Shown here piece after piece: positions 45,614-55,492 of a stretch of 64,000 nucleotides of DNA. Made by a program: the position numbers and the translations under genes. The DNA is taken from NCBI RefSeq assembly GCF_000016285.1, contig NC_011982.1, forward strand, positions 62,001-126,000, in the 5' to 3' direction. Every line of letters begins with the position of its first letter. The first letter of the stretch is position 1. The stretch comes from Allorhizobium ampelinum S4 (GTDB taxonomy: Bacteria > Pseudomonadota > Alphaproteobacteria > Rhizobiales > Rhizobiaceae). The notes beneath the pieces are model-generated. The model had not been told where the DNA came from, made no database searches, and was given only the letters and a program-made list of their open reading frames with translations.

Positions 45614-46747
45614 ATGTCCAACGATGAAATGAGCAAACCGCCCAAAACGCGGCAGACGGCCGTGGAACTGGTCGATGTCTGCAAGGTGTTCGAGACCTCG
45701 GTTACGCCTCCGGCCTATGCTGTGGACCATCTCAGCCTAAAGATAGCTTCGGGTGAGTTCTTTACCTTTCTCGGTCCTTCTGGCTGCGGAAAGACCACGA
45801 CGCTGCGGATGATCGCAGGCTTCGAAAGCCCGTCTGCAGGGGAAATCCTGCTCGACGGCCGCGACGTTTCGGGGTTGCCAGCCCATCTGCGGAACACCAA
45901 TACAGTTTTTCAAAGCTATGCGCTGTTTCCGCATCTTTCGGTCGAGGACAACGTCGCGTTCGGTCTCTCGGTAAAACGAGTTCCCCGCAGTGAACGGAAC
46001 GACCGTGTCGCAGCTGCGCTTGATCTGGTGCGCATGCGTCACGCCGCCGGGAGAAAGCCGTCGCAACTGTCCGGTGGTCAACAGCAACGCATCGCATTGG
46101 CGCGCGCCCTGGTCAATGAACCCTCCGTTCTCCTGCTAGACGAGCCGTTCGGCGCCCTCGATCTCAAGCTCCGGCGCGAAATGCAGATCGAGGTCAAGGA
46201 GATGCAGCGCCGGCTTGGCATTACGTTCATCTTCGTCACACATGACCAGGAGGAAGCGTTAACGATGTCGGATCGCATCGCTGTGATGAGCGCTGGGGTA
46301 ATTCAACAGGTTGATGACCCTGTAGGGATCTATGAGCGCCCCGCCGATCGGTTCACCGCAAGTTTCATCCGCGATATGAATATGCTTCCTGCGAAAGTCG
46401 TGGAGCGTCAAGACGACGTTTTTGAAGTTCTGGCAGCAGAAACCCGATTGAAACTGAAATGTACAGCTGGATTGGTCGTCAATGCGGATTGCACGGTCGC
46501 GATGCGGCCAGAAGCCTTGACGTTCACTCGTAGGGAGGCCGACGACGTCGTCTTTACTGGTCAGATTGAAAGTGACGTCTATGTCGGGGCCGACCGTCTC
46601 TACTCTATTCGTCTCAACGGGGGGGCGGCAATAGTCGCGCGCGTTCGTAATACGCGAGAGCAACGTTTGCTACGCGCTGGCGAGACGGTCCATATGTTTT
46701 GTCCGGGATCGGCGATACATCTTCTTTGTGATCAAGACAGAAGGTGA
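45614..46747 (+). CDS. ABC transporter ATPase, PotA type (system 2)
   Basis: 377 residues. Walker [16 protein letters not shown]-loop [25 protein letters not shown], Walker [29 protein letters not shown], then a TOBE domain. Completes system 2. Confidence 0.95.
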   Translation: MSNDEMSKPPKTRQTAVELVDVCKVFETSVTPPAYAVDHLSLKIASGEFFTFLGPSGCGKTTTLRMIAGFESPSAGEILLDGRDVSGLPAHLRNTNTVFQSYALFPHLSVEDNVAFGLSVKRVPRSERNDRVAAALDLVRMRHAAGRKPSQLSGGQQQRIALARALVNEPSVLLLDEPFGALDLKLRREMQIEVKEMQRRLGITFIFVTHDQEEALTMSDRIAVMSAGVIQQVDDPVGIYERPADRFTASFIRDMNMLPAKVVERQDDVFEVLAAETRLKLKCTAGLVVNADCTVAMRPEALTFTRREADDVVFTGQIESDVYVGADRLYSIRLNGGAAIVARVRNTREQRLLRAGETVHMFCPGSAIHLLCDQDRR

Positions 46748-46865
46748 ACTGCCCGGACGGCAGCGTTTAAGGGGGGGAAGGCTCGGCGTCGGATCCCTGC
46801 TGGAAGCTCCGACAACAGACCCGCCCATGAGCGCTTACATGCTCATGCAATAAAAGGTTCGATTG

Positions 46866-48350
46866 ATGGCTATTTCAAATTCGCTTCTATCAAGGCTCAA
46901 AGACCCCACGCTTGTCACCGATAAGGCATTTATTGCGGGGCAGTGGCAAGCGACGGGCGAGAACGGTGCCAGTTTCGAGGTTACCAATCCATCGACCGGC
47001 GACGTGATCGCCGTCTTGCCCGATATGACACGCGTGGATGCCGCTGGTGCCATTGACGCAGCTTTTAAGGCGCAGAAGCTATGGGCAAGGAAGACTGGGA
47101 AAGAGCGAGCCGCCGTCCTGCGAAGGTTGTTTGACATGATGGTCGCGAATGCGGACGACCTGGCTGTCATTTTGACCGCGGAAATGGGAAAGCCGCTCAC
47201 CGAGGCCAAAGGTGAAATCCTGTATGGTGCGTCCTACGTGGAATGGTTCGGCGAGGAAGCAAAGCGCATTTACGGTGACACGATTCCCGGTCATCAACAG
47301 GACAAGCGCATCATCGTATTGAAGCAGCCAATCGGAGTTGTCGCCTCGATCACACCCTGGAACTTCCCCAATGCCATGCTGGCGCGAAAGTTCGCCCCGG
47401 CCATCGCGGCCGGTTGCTCTATCGTGTCGAAGCCGGCGTCGGAAACGCCTCTCTCGGCTCTTGCGCTTGCTGTTCTTGCAGAGCGGGCCGGGCTGCCGGC
47501 TGGTTTGTTTAACGTCGTGACCTCGACGAAATCAGCCGATATTGGTCGAGAATTCACCGAAAACGACAAGGTCAGGAAGCTGACCTTTACGGGCTCAACA
47601 GATGTCGGCAAGATCTTAATGCGCCAAGGCGCTGAGCAGATCATGAAGCTCGGGCTGGAGCTTGGCGGCAACGCGCCATTTATCGTCTTCGATGACGCCG
47701 ATCTCGATGCTGCCGTCGAAGGCGCGATGATTTCGAAATATCGCAACAACGGCCAAACCTGCGTTTGCGCCAATCGCCTCTACGTGCAGGCCGGGGTGTA
47801 TGACGCGTTCGCGGAGAAGCTCGCGGCTCGTGTATCGACCATGAAGGTTGGCGATGGGTTCGAGGACGGCGTCATGGCTGGTCCGCTCATTACTGAAAAA
47901 GCCGTCGCCAAAGTCGAGGAGCACATTGCCGATGCACTCAAAAAAGGTGGCGCCATCGCAGTAGGCGGCTCGCGGGACGTCCGTGGCGGTCTGTTCTTCC
48001 AGCCAACCGTTCTGACGGGCGTAACCTCTGCAATGAAAGTGGCAAAGGAGGAGACCTTTGGTCCCGTTGCACCGTTGTTCCGGTTTGAAACTGAAGACGA
48101 TGTTGTCGAGATGGCCAATGATACCGAATTCGGTTTGGCCTCTTATTTCTATGCTAAGGATCTTTCGCGCGTATTTCGCGTCGCGGAGGCCTTGGAATAC
48201 GGGATGGTCGGGATCAATACAGGGCTGATTTCCACAGAGGTCGCGCCCTTTGGTGGCATCAAGCAGTCGGGGCAGGGTAGAGAGGGTTCGAAATACGGAA
48301 TCGATGACTATGTCGAGATCAAATATCTTTGCGTGAGCATTGAAGACTGA
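46866..48350 (+). CDS. gabD: NAD(P)-dependent succinate-semialdehyde-type dehydrogenase
   Basis: 494 residues from ATG 46866. Aldehyde dehydrogenase fold with GVVASITPWNFPNAMLARKF, LTFTGSTDVGKILM, the catalytic Glu in LELGGNAPFIVFDDAD and Cys299 in NNGQTCVCANRLYV, and TFGPVAPLFRF. Closest in look to GabD, which makes succinate from succinate semialdehyde, the end of putrescine/GABA breakdown. This fits the aminotransferase upstream and two Pot-type transporters. Confidence 0.88.
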   Translation: MAISNSLLSRLKDPTLVTDKAFIAGQWQATGENGASFEVTNPSTGDVIAVLPDMTRVDAAGAIDAAFKAQKLWARKTGKERAAVLRRLFDMMVANADDLAVILTAEMGKPLTEAKGEILYGASYVEWFGEEAKRIYGDTIPGHQQDKRIIVLKQPIGVVASITPWNFPNAMLARKFAPAIAAGCSIVSKPASETPLSALALAVLAERAGLPAGLFNVVTSTKSADIGREFTENDKVRKLTFTGSTDVGKILMRQGAEQIMKLGLELGGNAPFIVFDDADLDAAVEGAMISKYRNNGQTCVCANRLYVQAGVYDAFAEKLAARVSTMKVGDGFEDGVMAGPLITEKAVAKVEEHIADALKKGGAIAVGGSRDVRGGLFFQPTVLTGVTSAMKVAKEETFGPVAPLFRFETEDDVVEMANDTEFGLASYFYAKDLSRVFRVAEALEYGMVGINTGLISTEVAPFGGIKQSGQGREGSKYGIDDYVEIKYLCVSIED

Positions 48351-48422
48351 CCTCCCAACAGTCCCGAGCGTGAGATCGGCACTTAGCCGCCGAGACCTCG
48401 GGAAAGCACATGGACTGTTAGA

Positions 48423-48447
48423 GAAGCGGGCGAGAATTTCGCCCGCT
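48423..48447 (+). terminator. Terminator after gabD
   Basis: AAGCGGGCGA-GAATT-TCGCCCGCTT followed by TCGTGTTT. Confidence 0.75.
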
Positions 48448-48874
48448 TTCGTGTTTCCTGGCGGCATTGTCCTTGAGGGGTTCGTTGTTTTTTTCCTGAT
48501 AGGGCCGTCGCATAATGCGTTTGTATGCAAGCTGATCTCTCTTGGCGAACTACCAAGGTAGCTGTCTTCCTCGGCTAGAATTCTAAATAATAGAATCGTT
48601 AAGCTAAATAATATCGAATAAAAGAATTTCGTTGACACCCTGCCGATTCTCTGGTCAGTTTTCGGCAACAAAAAGAAAAGTGGGAACTGTCCTGAGTGAC
48701 CGCCAATGAACCGGTCGTTCCAGGGTGAGAGGTGTAACCGAAGTGCATCCGCGCTCGAGTCTTGCCTCAGAAAAACTTACCAACCTGAAGAGGTCTAGGT
48801 CGTGAACGACGGACCTTTGGCCGTGGTTTCGGCTGCGCTTTCGTATGCACTTCCGTTTGATGGAGAGGGAACTC
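48448..48874. promoter_or_regulatory. Noncoding region upstream of the peptide-binding protein gene
   Basis: AT-rich stretch with the dyad ATTCTA-AATAA-TAGAAT (48580-48596), then TTGACA near 48633. A plausible promoter/operator for the next gene. No other feature seen. Confidence 0.4.
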
Positions 48875-50443
48875 ATGAAAAATTTGAAAACGGGTTTCGG
48901 CGCGCTGGTTCTTGCCAGCCTTCTTGCCGGCGGCGTGATGGGGCCTTCGCCCGCATTTGCCGCCAAGACAACACTGACATTGGGTGCGGCGGCAAATGAT
49001 GTCGGCACGCTTGATCCACACTACGCGACGAGCACATCCGACAGAACCCTGGTTGCGTGGATTTACGGCGCGCTCGTCCGGTTTGCTCCGGGATCCACTG
49101 ATCCGGCAACGCTAGAACCTGATCTGGCCGAGAGCTGGCAATCCAGCGACGACAAGCTCGTTTGGACCTTCAAGTTGCGGTCCGATGTCAAATGGCAGGC
49201 TGGCTATGGTGAAGTCACCGCTGATGACGTGGTGTTCAGCCTCGACAAGGCTCGCGATCCGAAGCGATCCGCGTTTTCTGCCGATTTCGCGGCTTTCGAC
49301 AAGGTCGACGCGGTCGATCCTCACACTGTCCGCATCACGCTTTCGAGGCGCGTTCCGAACCTGCTTGGCCTCGTGACGAACTACGCCGGCGGCTTCATCG
49401 TCTCAAAGAAGGCTTTCGAAGAGCGAAAGGAAGGTTTTGCTCGCGCGCCGGTCGGGTTTGGTCCGTTCGAGGTCAAGTCGATCGTCGCCGGTCAGAATGT
49501 CAGCTTCGTTGCCAACAAGGATTACTTCCGGGGTGCCCCCAAGCTGAGCACCCTCAACTACCGCTTCATCAACAACAATGCGTCGCGTGACCTTGCCTTC
49601 GTCGCCGGTGAAATCGAGGCCGCTGCAGGTCTTGCCAACAAGAACTGGCTTCAGCGGACCGAACCGCTTCCGGGCGCGGTGATCGATGTGTTCTATCCGG
49701 CGGAAGTCAGCCTGCTCCATATCAACATCACAAAACCTCCGTTTGACGATATCCGTGTACGCGAGGCTCTCGCCTACGCGGTTAACCCGCAAGCAGTCGT
49801 CGAATTCAAGGGCGCACGGTTCACAACCCGGCCGACATCCGTCGTCCCGTCGAACAATTTGGGTTATCTCAAGGATGCAGGCGTCTTCCCTTATGATCCG
49901 GCAAAAGCAAAGGCCCTTCTCAAGGACGCTGGCTTTGGAGATGGCCTGACATTCTCGATGCTGTCGAGCCAGCTGCCGGAATACGAGACCACTGCCCAGG
50001 TCCTCCAGGGTCAGGTTGAGGATTCAGGCATCCACATGCAGTTGCAACCGGTCGAGCACGCGAGCTGGCATCAGATGATCCGCAAGGATCTAAGCCCCGT
50101 CGTACTTTACGGAGCGGCACGCTTCCCGATCGCCGACATCTTTCTCACCCAGTTTTACGATTCTGCTTCGATCGTCGGCCAGCCAGGCGCGGTAACGAAC
50201 TTCAGTCATTGCAACGTCGCGGACAAGCAGATCAGAGAAGCTCGAACCGAGATCGATCCGGCCAAGCAGATTGCCCTATGGCAAGAAGCTCAAAGACTGA
50301 TCCTGAAAAACGTATGTGCGATTCCGATCACCGAAACAAGCCAGGTGTGGGTCCACAATCAAAAGCTCAAATGGGGCTTTGACCTTAAGGGATCGATGTC
50401 GCTCGGTCCGTTGGTCACCGAAGCGACCCACTTTGAAGACTAG
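48875..50443 (+). CDS. Peptide/nickel-type ABC binding protein (SBP family 5), orphan
   Basis: 522 residues from ATG 48875 (GAGAGGGAAC upstream). Signal peptide (MKNLKTGFGALVLASLLAGG, then GPSPAFAAKT). Family-5 features: GTLDPHYATSTSDRTLVAWI, LEPDLAESWQSSDDKLVWTF, VTADDVVFSLDKARDP, VREALAYAVNPQAVV. No DppBCDF permease/ATPase genes follow; the neighbours belong to a different transporter class. It may feed another transporter elsewhere or act as a sensor. Confidence 0.9.
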   Translation: MKNLKTGFGALVLASLLAGGVMGPSPAFAAKTTLTLGAAANDVGTLDPHYATSTSDRTLVAWIYGALVRFAPGSTDPATLEPDLAESWQSSDDKLVWTFKLRSDVKWQAGYGEVTADDVVFSLDKARDPKRSAFSADFAAFDKVDAVDPHTVRITLSRRVPNLLGLVTNYAGGFIVSKKAFEERKEGFARAPVGFGPFEVKSIVAGQNVSFVANKDYFRGAPKLSTLNYRFINNNASRDLAFVAGEIEAAAGLANKNWLQRTEPLPGAVIDVFYPAEVSLLHINITKPPFDDIRVREALAYAVNPQAVVEFKGARFTTRPTSVVPSNNLGYLKDAGVFPYDPAKAKALLKDAGFGDGLTFSMLSSQLPEYETTAQVLQGQVEDSGIHMQLQPVEHASWHQMIRKDLSPVVLYGAARFPIADIFLTQFYDSASIVGQPGAVTNFSHCNVADKQIREARTEIDPAKQIALWQEAQRLILKNVCAIPITETSQVWVHNQKLKWGFDLKGSMSLGPLVTEATHFED

Positions 50444-50484
50444 AGCGATGTAGACGCGCTCCAGAAAATACAGGCACGAGGGCC

Positions 50485-50521
50485 TTGAGGCCGGAACAGC
50501 TTCCGCTGTCCGGCCTCTCAA
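50485..50521. terminator. Bidirectional terminator between binding protein and IclR gene
   Basis: TTGAGGCCGGAACAGC-TTCC-GCTGTCCGGCCTCTCAA, a long near-perfect stem between convergent genes, followed by an AT-rich tail. Confidence 0.8.
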
Positions 50522-50587
50522 TATTTAGAACGCACAAGCTCCGTCAGTGCGCTGCAGGCGCGGTCTGATCAGCTGACTCGCGCTGCG

Positions 50588-51337
50588 TCAGGGCAGGCAT
50601 TCCCGCAACTGACCGACCTGATCTTCGACCCAGGCATCGTTCATCATGTCGAGTGGTGCGTTGAAGGAGAAGGCCATGTTGACCTCGTACATGCCTGAAG
50701 CCATCCGCGGCAGGCCCACGCCGCCTTCTCCGAAAAAGAAGAAGCCCTGGTTGACGGCGTAGCCGCGCTGCTTTGCCTCAAGCACCTGGTTGCGAATAAT
50801 GTCGCGGTCCACAGGACGTATTGACGGATGGGCCTGATATCGCTCGGCATTTGCATCGAGGATCTGCTCAACGACATTCTCCGCGAGTAGCGACATCAAT
50901 GCGAGGCTGCCGGCTCCCACGCCCATCGGAACCCGGGCGCCGAGGCCCATTGCAAACTGGTGCCGAGAAGAGCGGCTGATCATTTCAGCGCAGATCGCGT
51001 CGATACCAGACTGAACAAGGAGATATACATTGAACCCGGTTCTGCGGGCGAATTCGGTCATTCCGGGACGATATCTCTGGACCAGAGGCTCAAGTCGTTC
51101 CTGCCGACGCGCAAGCATCGGTACGGCGGTGCCCAGGCGATAGTGTCCATAACGCTCGGTCGGCTCCGCAAAACCTTTTGACACCATAGCCGCCAAAGTG
51201 CGGTGCGCCGCGGGTTTCGCAGTACCTATCCGGCTCGCGATCTCGGCAAGGCTATAACCCTCTGGCCCCACCTCTCCAAGCAGCAGCAATATGTCAAGTG
51301 CGCGTTCGGCATTTGAAGAAGAAGCGGAAAATTTCAT
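50588..51337 (-). CDS. IclR-family regulator
   Basis: 249 residues. HTH domain ALDILLLLGEVGPEGYSLAE, IASRIGTAKPAAHRTLAAMV and effector domain (GIDAICAEMISRSSRHQFAM, GLGARVPMGVGAGSLALM, YAVNQGFFFFGEGGVGLPRM). It probably controls either system 2 or the long minus-strand operon whose last gene lies just upstream of its promoter. Confidence 0.9.
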   Translation of the reverse strand: MKFSASSSNAERALDILLLLGEVGPEGYSLAEIASRIGTAKPAAHRTLAAMVSKGFAEPTERYGHYRLGTAVPMLARRQERLEPLVQRYRPGMTEFARRTGFNVYLLVQSGIDAICAEMISRSSRHQFAMGLGARVPMGVGAGSLALMSLLAENVVEQILDANAERYQAHPSIRPVDRDIIRNQVLEAKQRGYAVNQGFFFFGEGGVGLPRMASGMYEVNMAFSFNAPLDMMNDAWVEDQVGQLRECLP

Positions 51338-51658
51338 CGACCGAAAATTCCAGTTAAGAGAACGATTTGCGCTTGATCATGACAACTATCAGAATTTGCG
51401 CGGCGCGATGTGTCAATACTTCGCCCAAACACGCAATCCTGTCAAACATTAGAAGGGTTCAGATCCAGATATTTGCTTGAAGCCGCAGGTGGCCAAACGG
51501 CGCGTAATCCTAGCGGTGGCAAGTCGCGGTCGTGCTACAGGGGGCTCCCCCACGCAAAAAAACCATCTCATATGCGGCTGGGCATCACGCGAATTGCGGT
51601 GCAGTCGCCACTATATGAGATGGGCTTGGAATTCAACACCCGAAGGCGGGAGGTGTTC
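51338..51658. other. Intergenic region with a long-armed hairpin
   Basis: CCATCTCATAT (51563-51573) and ATATGAGATGG (51613-51623) form an 11-bp inverted repeat with a 39-base loop, downstream of the FAD oxidoreductase gene; possible 3' structure of the long operon. The IclR promoter must also lie here. Confidence 0.4.
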
Positions 51659-53008
51659 TTACATGGCCGCCGGAGCGCCCACGTCATGCTCGGAGAAGCG
51701 GGTGAACCGCAACGGGGTGGGATCAACGATCGGGTCGTCGTTGATGATCTGATCGGCTGCGAGCCGACCTGCGCCCGGTCCGACGCCAAATCCATGCCCG
51801 CTAAACCCGGACGCCACGTAAAGGCCGGGCAATTGAGGAACTGGACCGATTGTAGCGACCGCATCCGGCGTCGAGTCGATCCAGCTTCCCCAGGCGTGGG
51901 ACACACCGATTCCGGAAAGCTCCGGAAAACTTTCCATCAAAGCCTTCATGGCGAGTTCTACCGTCTTCGCGTCCGGTGCTGGGTTGAGCACCCGCATTTT
52001 CTCGAAAGGCGAAACGCTACTCAAAGTCCACCGGGCCAGAGCCTCGGGCCCGGTTACCGCGAAGCGGCTGATCCCGAGCGACAGGCTCGTCGACCAGCGC
52101 GCCTTGAACATTGGCATGAACTGCTGCGCATACCGGAAGGCCTGAGGTGTCAATTCGACCTTTGCCCGTCCGCGGATGGAAACGGTATAGCCGCCCTCTG
52201 CGCGCGGTCTGAAGGTGAACGATGGGGTGGAGAAACCACCCTCGATCACCTTCGCGCCTGGCTTGGTCGCGAAAGCTGTTGCCCTTACACCAACCTGCGG
52301 GAAACTGATCCCATGCCAACGGAAGAACATCGAGGTCCAGGCGCCCGCGGCGCATAGTACGCGTGACGTGCGGATGCTTCCGTTCTCGGTGACGACGCTG
52401 TGTATTTTGCCGGCCTGTGTTTCGATGCCTCTGGCGGCGCAGTTCTGGTGGATCGTCGCCCCATGCCTCTGAGCCGCCTTGGCAATAGCCGAGCACGCCA
52501 TTGTCGGTTCCGCGAACCCATCGGTCGGAGAATGAACGCCGCCGATCCATTGCGTGGTGGAGCCGGTAGCGGCAGCCTTGATTTCGGCACTGGACACCAT
52601 GCGGCTTTGAACGCCATAGCCGCCCGCCATCTTCACCCATTTTTCCCAACCGGCGAGCTCTTTCTCGCTGCTCGTAACATACATCAGGCCCCTGCGGACA
52701 AAGCTTAGATCCGGACCGATTTCGTCGGATAGTTCCTGCCATGCTGCGAGCGACCACTTCGCCAAAGGAAGCTCGCGCTCGTCGCGATTCTGCTGCCGCA
52801 CCCAGCCCCAGTTTCTGCTGGATTGCTCGGCCGCAACGGCACCCTTTTCGATGACGGCGACGCTGTGACCTTTCTTGGCAAGATAGTAGGCGGCCGAAAT
52901 GCCGGCGATGCCGCCGCCGATGACGACGACATCGGCTTGCTCGGGCAGCTTGTCGTTGCTGTTCACCCGAACGAGTTTGAACGGGATATCGCGTGATAGA
53001 GCGTCCAT
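51659..53008 (-). CDS. FAD-dependent oxidoreductase, DadA/glycine-oxidase type
   Basis: 449 residues from ATG 53008, four bases after the previous stop. Rossmann motif VVVIGGGIAGISAAYYLAKK near residue 27 and a DAO fold to the C-terminus (LYVASGFSGHGFGVGPGAGR). The NWGWVRQQNRDERELPLA segment is typical of this oxidase/dehydrogenase group. Likely oxidises an amine or D-amino acid released by the upstream enzymes. Last gene of the long minus-strand operon. Confidence 0.9.
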   Translation of the reverse strand: MDALSRDIPFKLVRVNSNDKLPEQADVVVIGGGIAGISAAYYLAKKGHSVAVIEKGAVAAEQSSRNWGWVRQQNRDERELPLAKWSLAAWQELSDEIGPDLSFVRRGLMYVTSSEKELAGWEKWVKMAGGYGVQSRMVSSAEIKAAATGSTTQWIGGVHSPTDGFAEPTMACSAIAKAAQRHGATIHQNCAARGIETQAGKIHSVVTENGSIRTSRVLCAAGAWTSMFFRWHGISFPQVGVRATAFATKPGAKVIEGGFSTPSFTFRPRAEGGYTVSIRGRAKVELTPQAFRYAQQFMPMFKARWSTSLSLGISRFAVTGPEALARWTLSSVSPFEKMRVLNPAPDAKTVELAMKALMESFPELSGIGVSHAWGSWIDSTPDAVATIGPVPQLPGLYVASGFSGHGFGVGPGAGRLAADQIINDDPIVDPTPLRFTRFSEHDVGAPAAM

Positions 53009-53012
53009 CGGA

Positions 53013-53870
53013 TCAGCCCTTCGCACGCGCATGGTCGGCAATACGAGACGCCAGCGTCTTCAGATGGCTCTGGATCTCGGGAAGCTTTTTGCCGCGCAAA
53101 GACGTTGCTTCGTCCATGTAAAGGCTGCGGTTCATCTCGATCTGCAGGCTATGAATGTTTTCCGCTGGATTGCCGTGTTTGCGGACAGCTTCCGCGCCGA
53201 TGAAGTGCGCGTTGTGCGTCACCCGATACCCGAAGCTCCGCAAGACTTCGGTTGCAAGTTCAAGGAGATCCTTGCCGCTGGTCTGGCCGTTGCGATCTCC
53301 CAGATCGAAGTCCGACCGGCGCTGGCCTGCGTCCGGCGCGCTCGGCGAGGGCATGGCAGGCATCGAATGGCAGCTCAGATGATAGGCGACACCATGCTCG
53401 GCTTTGAACTTCTTCAGAAGGCGGGTCACCTCGTTGTGGTAGGGCCAGTAGTAGTTGTCGATACGGCTTGCGACCTCGGCGACCGAGAGAGGCGCATCGT
53501 AGACAGGCTTTGTTCCAGCGCAGACCGTGGGGATGAGACCAATCCCCGTCTTCGTCTTAGGGCCGGGCTGCAGAGCCACAGGCCATTCGCCGGTCAGCTG
53601 ACTCGGGTCGATATCGAGTTCATTCCTGTTGAGATCGATATAGATGTTTGGAAATTCCGCGAAGAGCCAGGTGGCGCCGCTGTCGACGACATCCAGGTAG
53701 CATTCTTCGACATACATCGAGATCGAGCGCTGCAGATCCTTCAGAAGAGCAACCGTGCGAAAATCGTGAGGATATTTTCCTCCGCTTCTCGGGGTTTCGA
53801 ACAGGACAGGTGCGGCAGGGACTGTTGGGTCGACGCGCGTGAACACTCCCGATTTGACATCCATAAGCAT
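53013..53870 (-). CDS. N-formylglutamate amidohydrolase-family protein
   Basis: 285 residues (or 283 from the next ATG). Family markers: VLFETPRSGGKYPHDFR at the N-terminus, DLNRNELDIDP, YHNEVTRLLKKFKAEHGVAY with HLSCHSMP, and EMNRSLYMDE. These zinc enzymes split N-formyl or N-acyl amino acids (HutG-like). In this operon it would free an amino acid for the FAD oxidoreductase encoded 4 bases downstream. Confidence 0.88.
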   Translation of the reverse strand: MLMDVKSGVFTRVDPTVPAAPVLFETPRSGGKYPHDFRTVALLKDLQRSISMYVEECYLDVVDSGATWLFAEFPNIYIDLNRNELDIDPSQLTGEWPVALQPGPKTKTGIGLIPTVCAGTKPVYDAPLSVAEVASRIDNYYWPYHNEVTRLLKKFKAEHGVAYHLSCHSMPAMPSPSAPDAGQRRSDFDLGDRNGQTSGKDLLELATEVLRSFGYRVTHNAHFIGAEAVRKHGNPAENIHSLQIEMNRSLYMDEATSLRGKKLPEIQSHLKTLASRIADHARAKG

Positions 53871-53982
53871 TTAAAGTTCTCCGGTGTGGCGTGAGCCGAT
53901 ATTCTTTCATGACGAAACGCGGTGCGGACCCTTGGCCCTGCATCGCGATTGCTCTGCTTCAGTTTTCAGATGGGTTCAGTCG

Positions 53983-55338
53983 TTAGGCGACCTCATCTGC
54001 TCTTGGGCTTGAGATCTGGCCGGCGCGGTCCGCAAGGGCGGAAAGCAATGGGGTGAAACCATCCGTCGTCAGTTTTGAGATAGCGACGAGAATGGTGTTC
54101 CTCCCGTCTTCGGTGAGGCTTTCCGCACCGATCAGGCGAAACTTCTCCATGACCTGTTCGGCGCTCATCGGATTTGCGACATCGCCAAGAGGGAAGAGAA
54201 CCGTGCGGCTCTCCGGCCCATTGCCCTGGTCAATGATGACTCGGGACGGCGTTCCTTTTGGAAAGCTGTCATTGAAATCAGAGTGTGCGACCATCTCGAT
54301 GCGAGATGAAAGTTCGAGGATTTCTGGGTCCCGCAGGCTCGCGGGGTCCATTGGCTGAAGTGCCTGACGTCCCCGCAAAGCCGCCAGCGCGCAGCTGAAA
54401 TAATAGCTGTATTGCGCTCCCTCGAGCGAGCGTGGTGCGCGCTCGTTCGACAGCTCGGTTCCTCGCTGAAAGGTCTCGATCCGAAGACTTTTGATCGGTG
54501 CATCTGGCCGGCGCAACTCGAGGATCGCGTCGACAGCGCCATGCATGTAACGGCAGCAGGCGTATGGCTTGAGGTAGCAGTCGCCAATCCACCAATGTTC
54601 GCCAAGTTCACCTGTCAAAACGGAACGGGTATAGAGCGTCTCGTTGTCGAGTAGATCGAGCGGACCGGTAGCACCAGCCTGGGCTCGGAATGCCGCAGTC
54701 AATCCAGCGACAACCGCTGGCGGAATGAGTTCCTTTACGGTGCTTCCCTGATAACGCGAGGTGCCCTTCTTGTATCCGATCGGGCCTTCAGCGCCTGCGA
54801 TCCCGATTGCGTTCGCCATCTGGGACGGCGAGAGCTTCAAAAGCCTACCAACTGCTGCAGCGACGCCGAAGTTGACCCAGCGGCCACTCGCATAGCTGTC
54901 GATCGTTTCCGTCGGGCGGGCGGTCGCGACACGCAGGGCAACATCGTAGCCGATCGCAATCGCTTCAAAAATGTCCTCGTCGGAGGTCCCAATCGCTTGA
55001 CCGACCGCGATGGCTGCCGGGATGATGCCTGCACCTGGATGGCCAGCGGCGCCCCGATGGCCGTCATCGATGTCGAGCGCGCTCGCGGCCGCCGCGTTCG
55101 CCATCGCCGCGCCAGCGATCGACAGGGATTGATCAGTCATCCAGACTGTGGACGGTCCCTTCCCGTAGCTCGCGATGGCAGCACGGCGGGCCGCGAGCGC
55201 AAGGTTCGAGTGCAGGCCTGCGGCGGTCGCGGCAAGAAGATCCGCGATCAGGATCGCGCAAATATCCTTGGTCGCTTGCGGCAGGCTACCGGCAGGATGG
55301 GTAGCGGCGAAGGTGGCGAGTTGTTCGATTGCATGCAT
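53983..55338 (-). CDS. MmgE/PrpD-family protein
   Basis: 451 residues from ATG 55338, normal length. Features: DLLAATAAGLHSNLALAARR, SALDIDDGHRGAAGHPGAGI, WVNFGVAAAVGRLLKLSPSQ, YKKGTSRYQGSTVKELIPPA, CYLKPYACCRYMHGAVDAIL. The family includes 2-methylcitrate dehydratase and several isomerases/hydratases used in catabolism of substituted acids. Substrate not readable. It follows the permease genes after 154 bases. Confidence 0.9.
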   Translation of the reverse strand: MHAIEQLATFAATHPAGSLPQATKDICAILIADLLAATAAGLHSNLALAARRAAIASYGKGPSTVWMTDQSLSIAGAAMANAAAASALDIDDGHRGAAGHPGAGIIPAAIAVGQAIGTSDEDIFEAIAIGYDVALRVATARPTETIDSYASGRWVNFGVAAAVGRLLKLSPSQMANAIGIAGAEGPIGYKKGTSRYQGSTVKELIPPAVVAGLTAAFRAQAGATGPLDLLDNETLYTRSVLTGELGEHWWIGDCYLKPYACCRYMHGAVDAILELRRPDAPIKSLRIETFQRGTELSNERAPRSLEGAQYSYYFSCALAALRGRQALQPMDPASLRDPEILELSSRIEMVAHSDFNDSFPKGTPSRVIIDQGNGPESRTVLFPLGDVANPMSAEQVMEKFRLIGAESLTEDGRNTILVAISKLTTDGFTPLLSALADRAGQISSPRADEVA

Positions 55339-55492
55339 GATAATGAGAACACCGTTTCTTTTTAGAGCACTGACCGTACCGGGGCCTTTGAGCCATTTCC
55401 CGCAGGCTTCTTCGTCTGCGAGAGGCGAGGAAGACCCGAGCACCTGCGATCCGATGGTTCGCCTGCTTTCGTCCCGGCACGATCTGGCGCCG

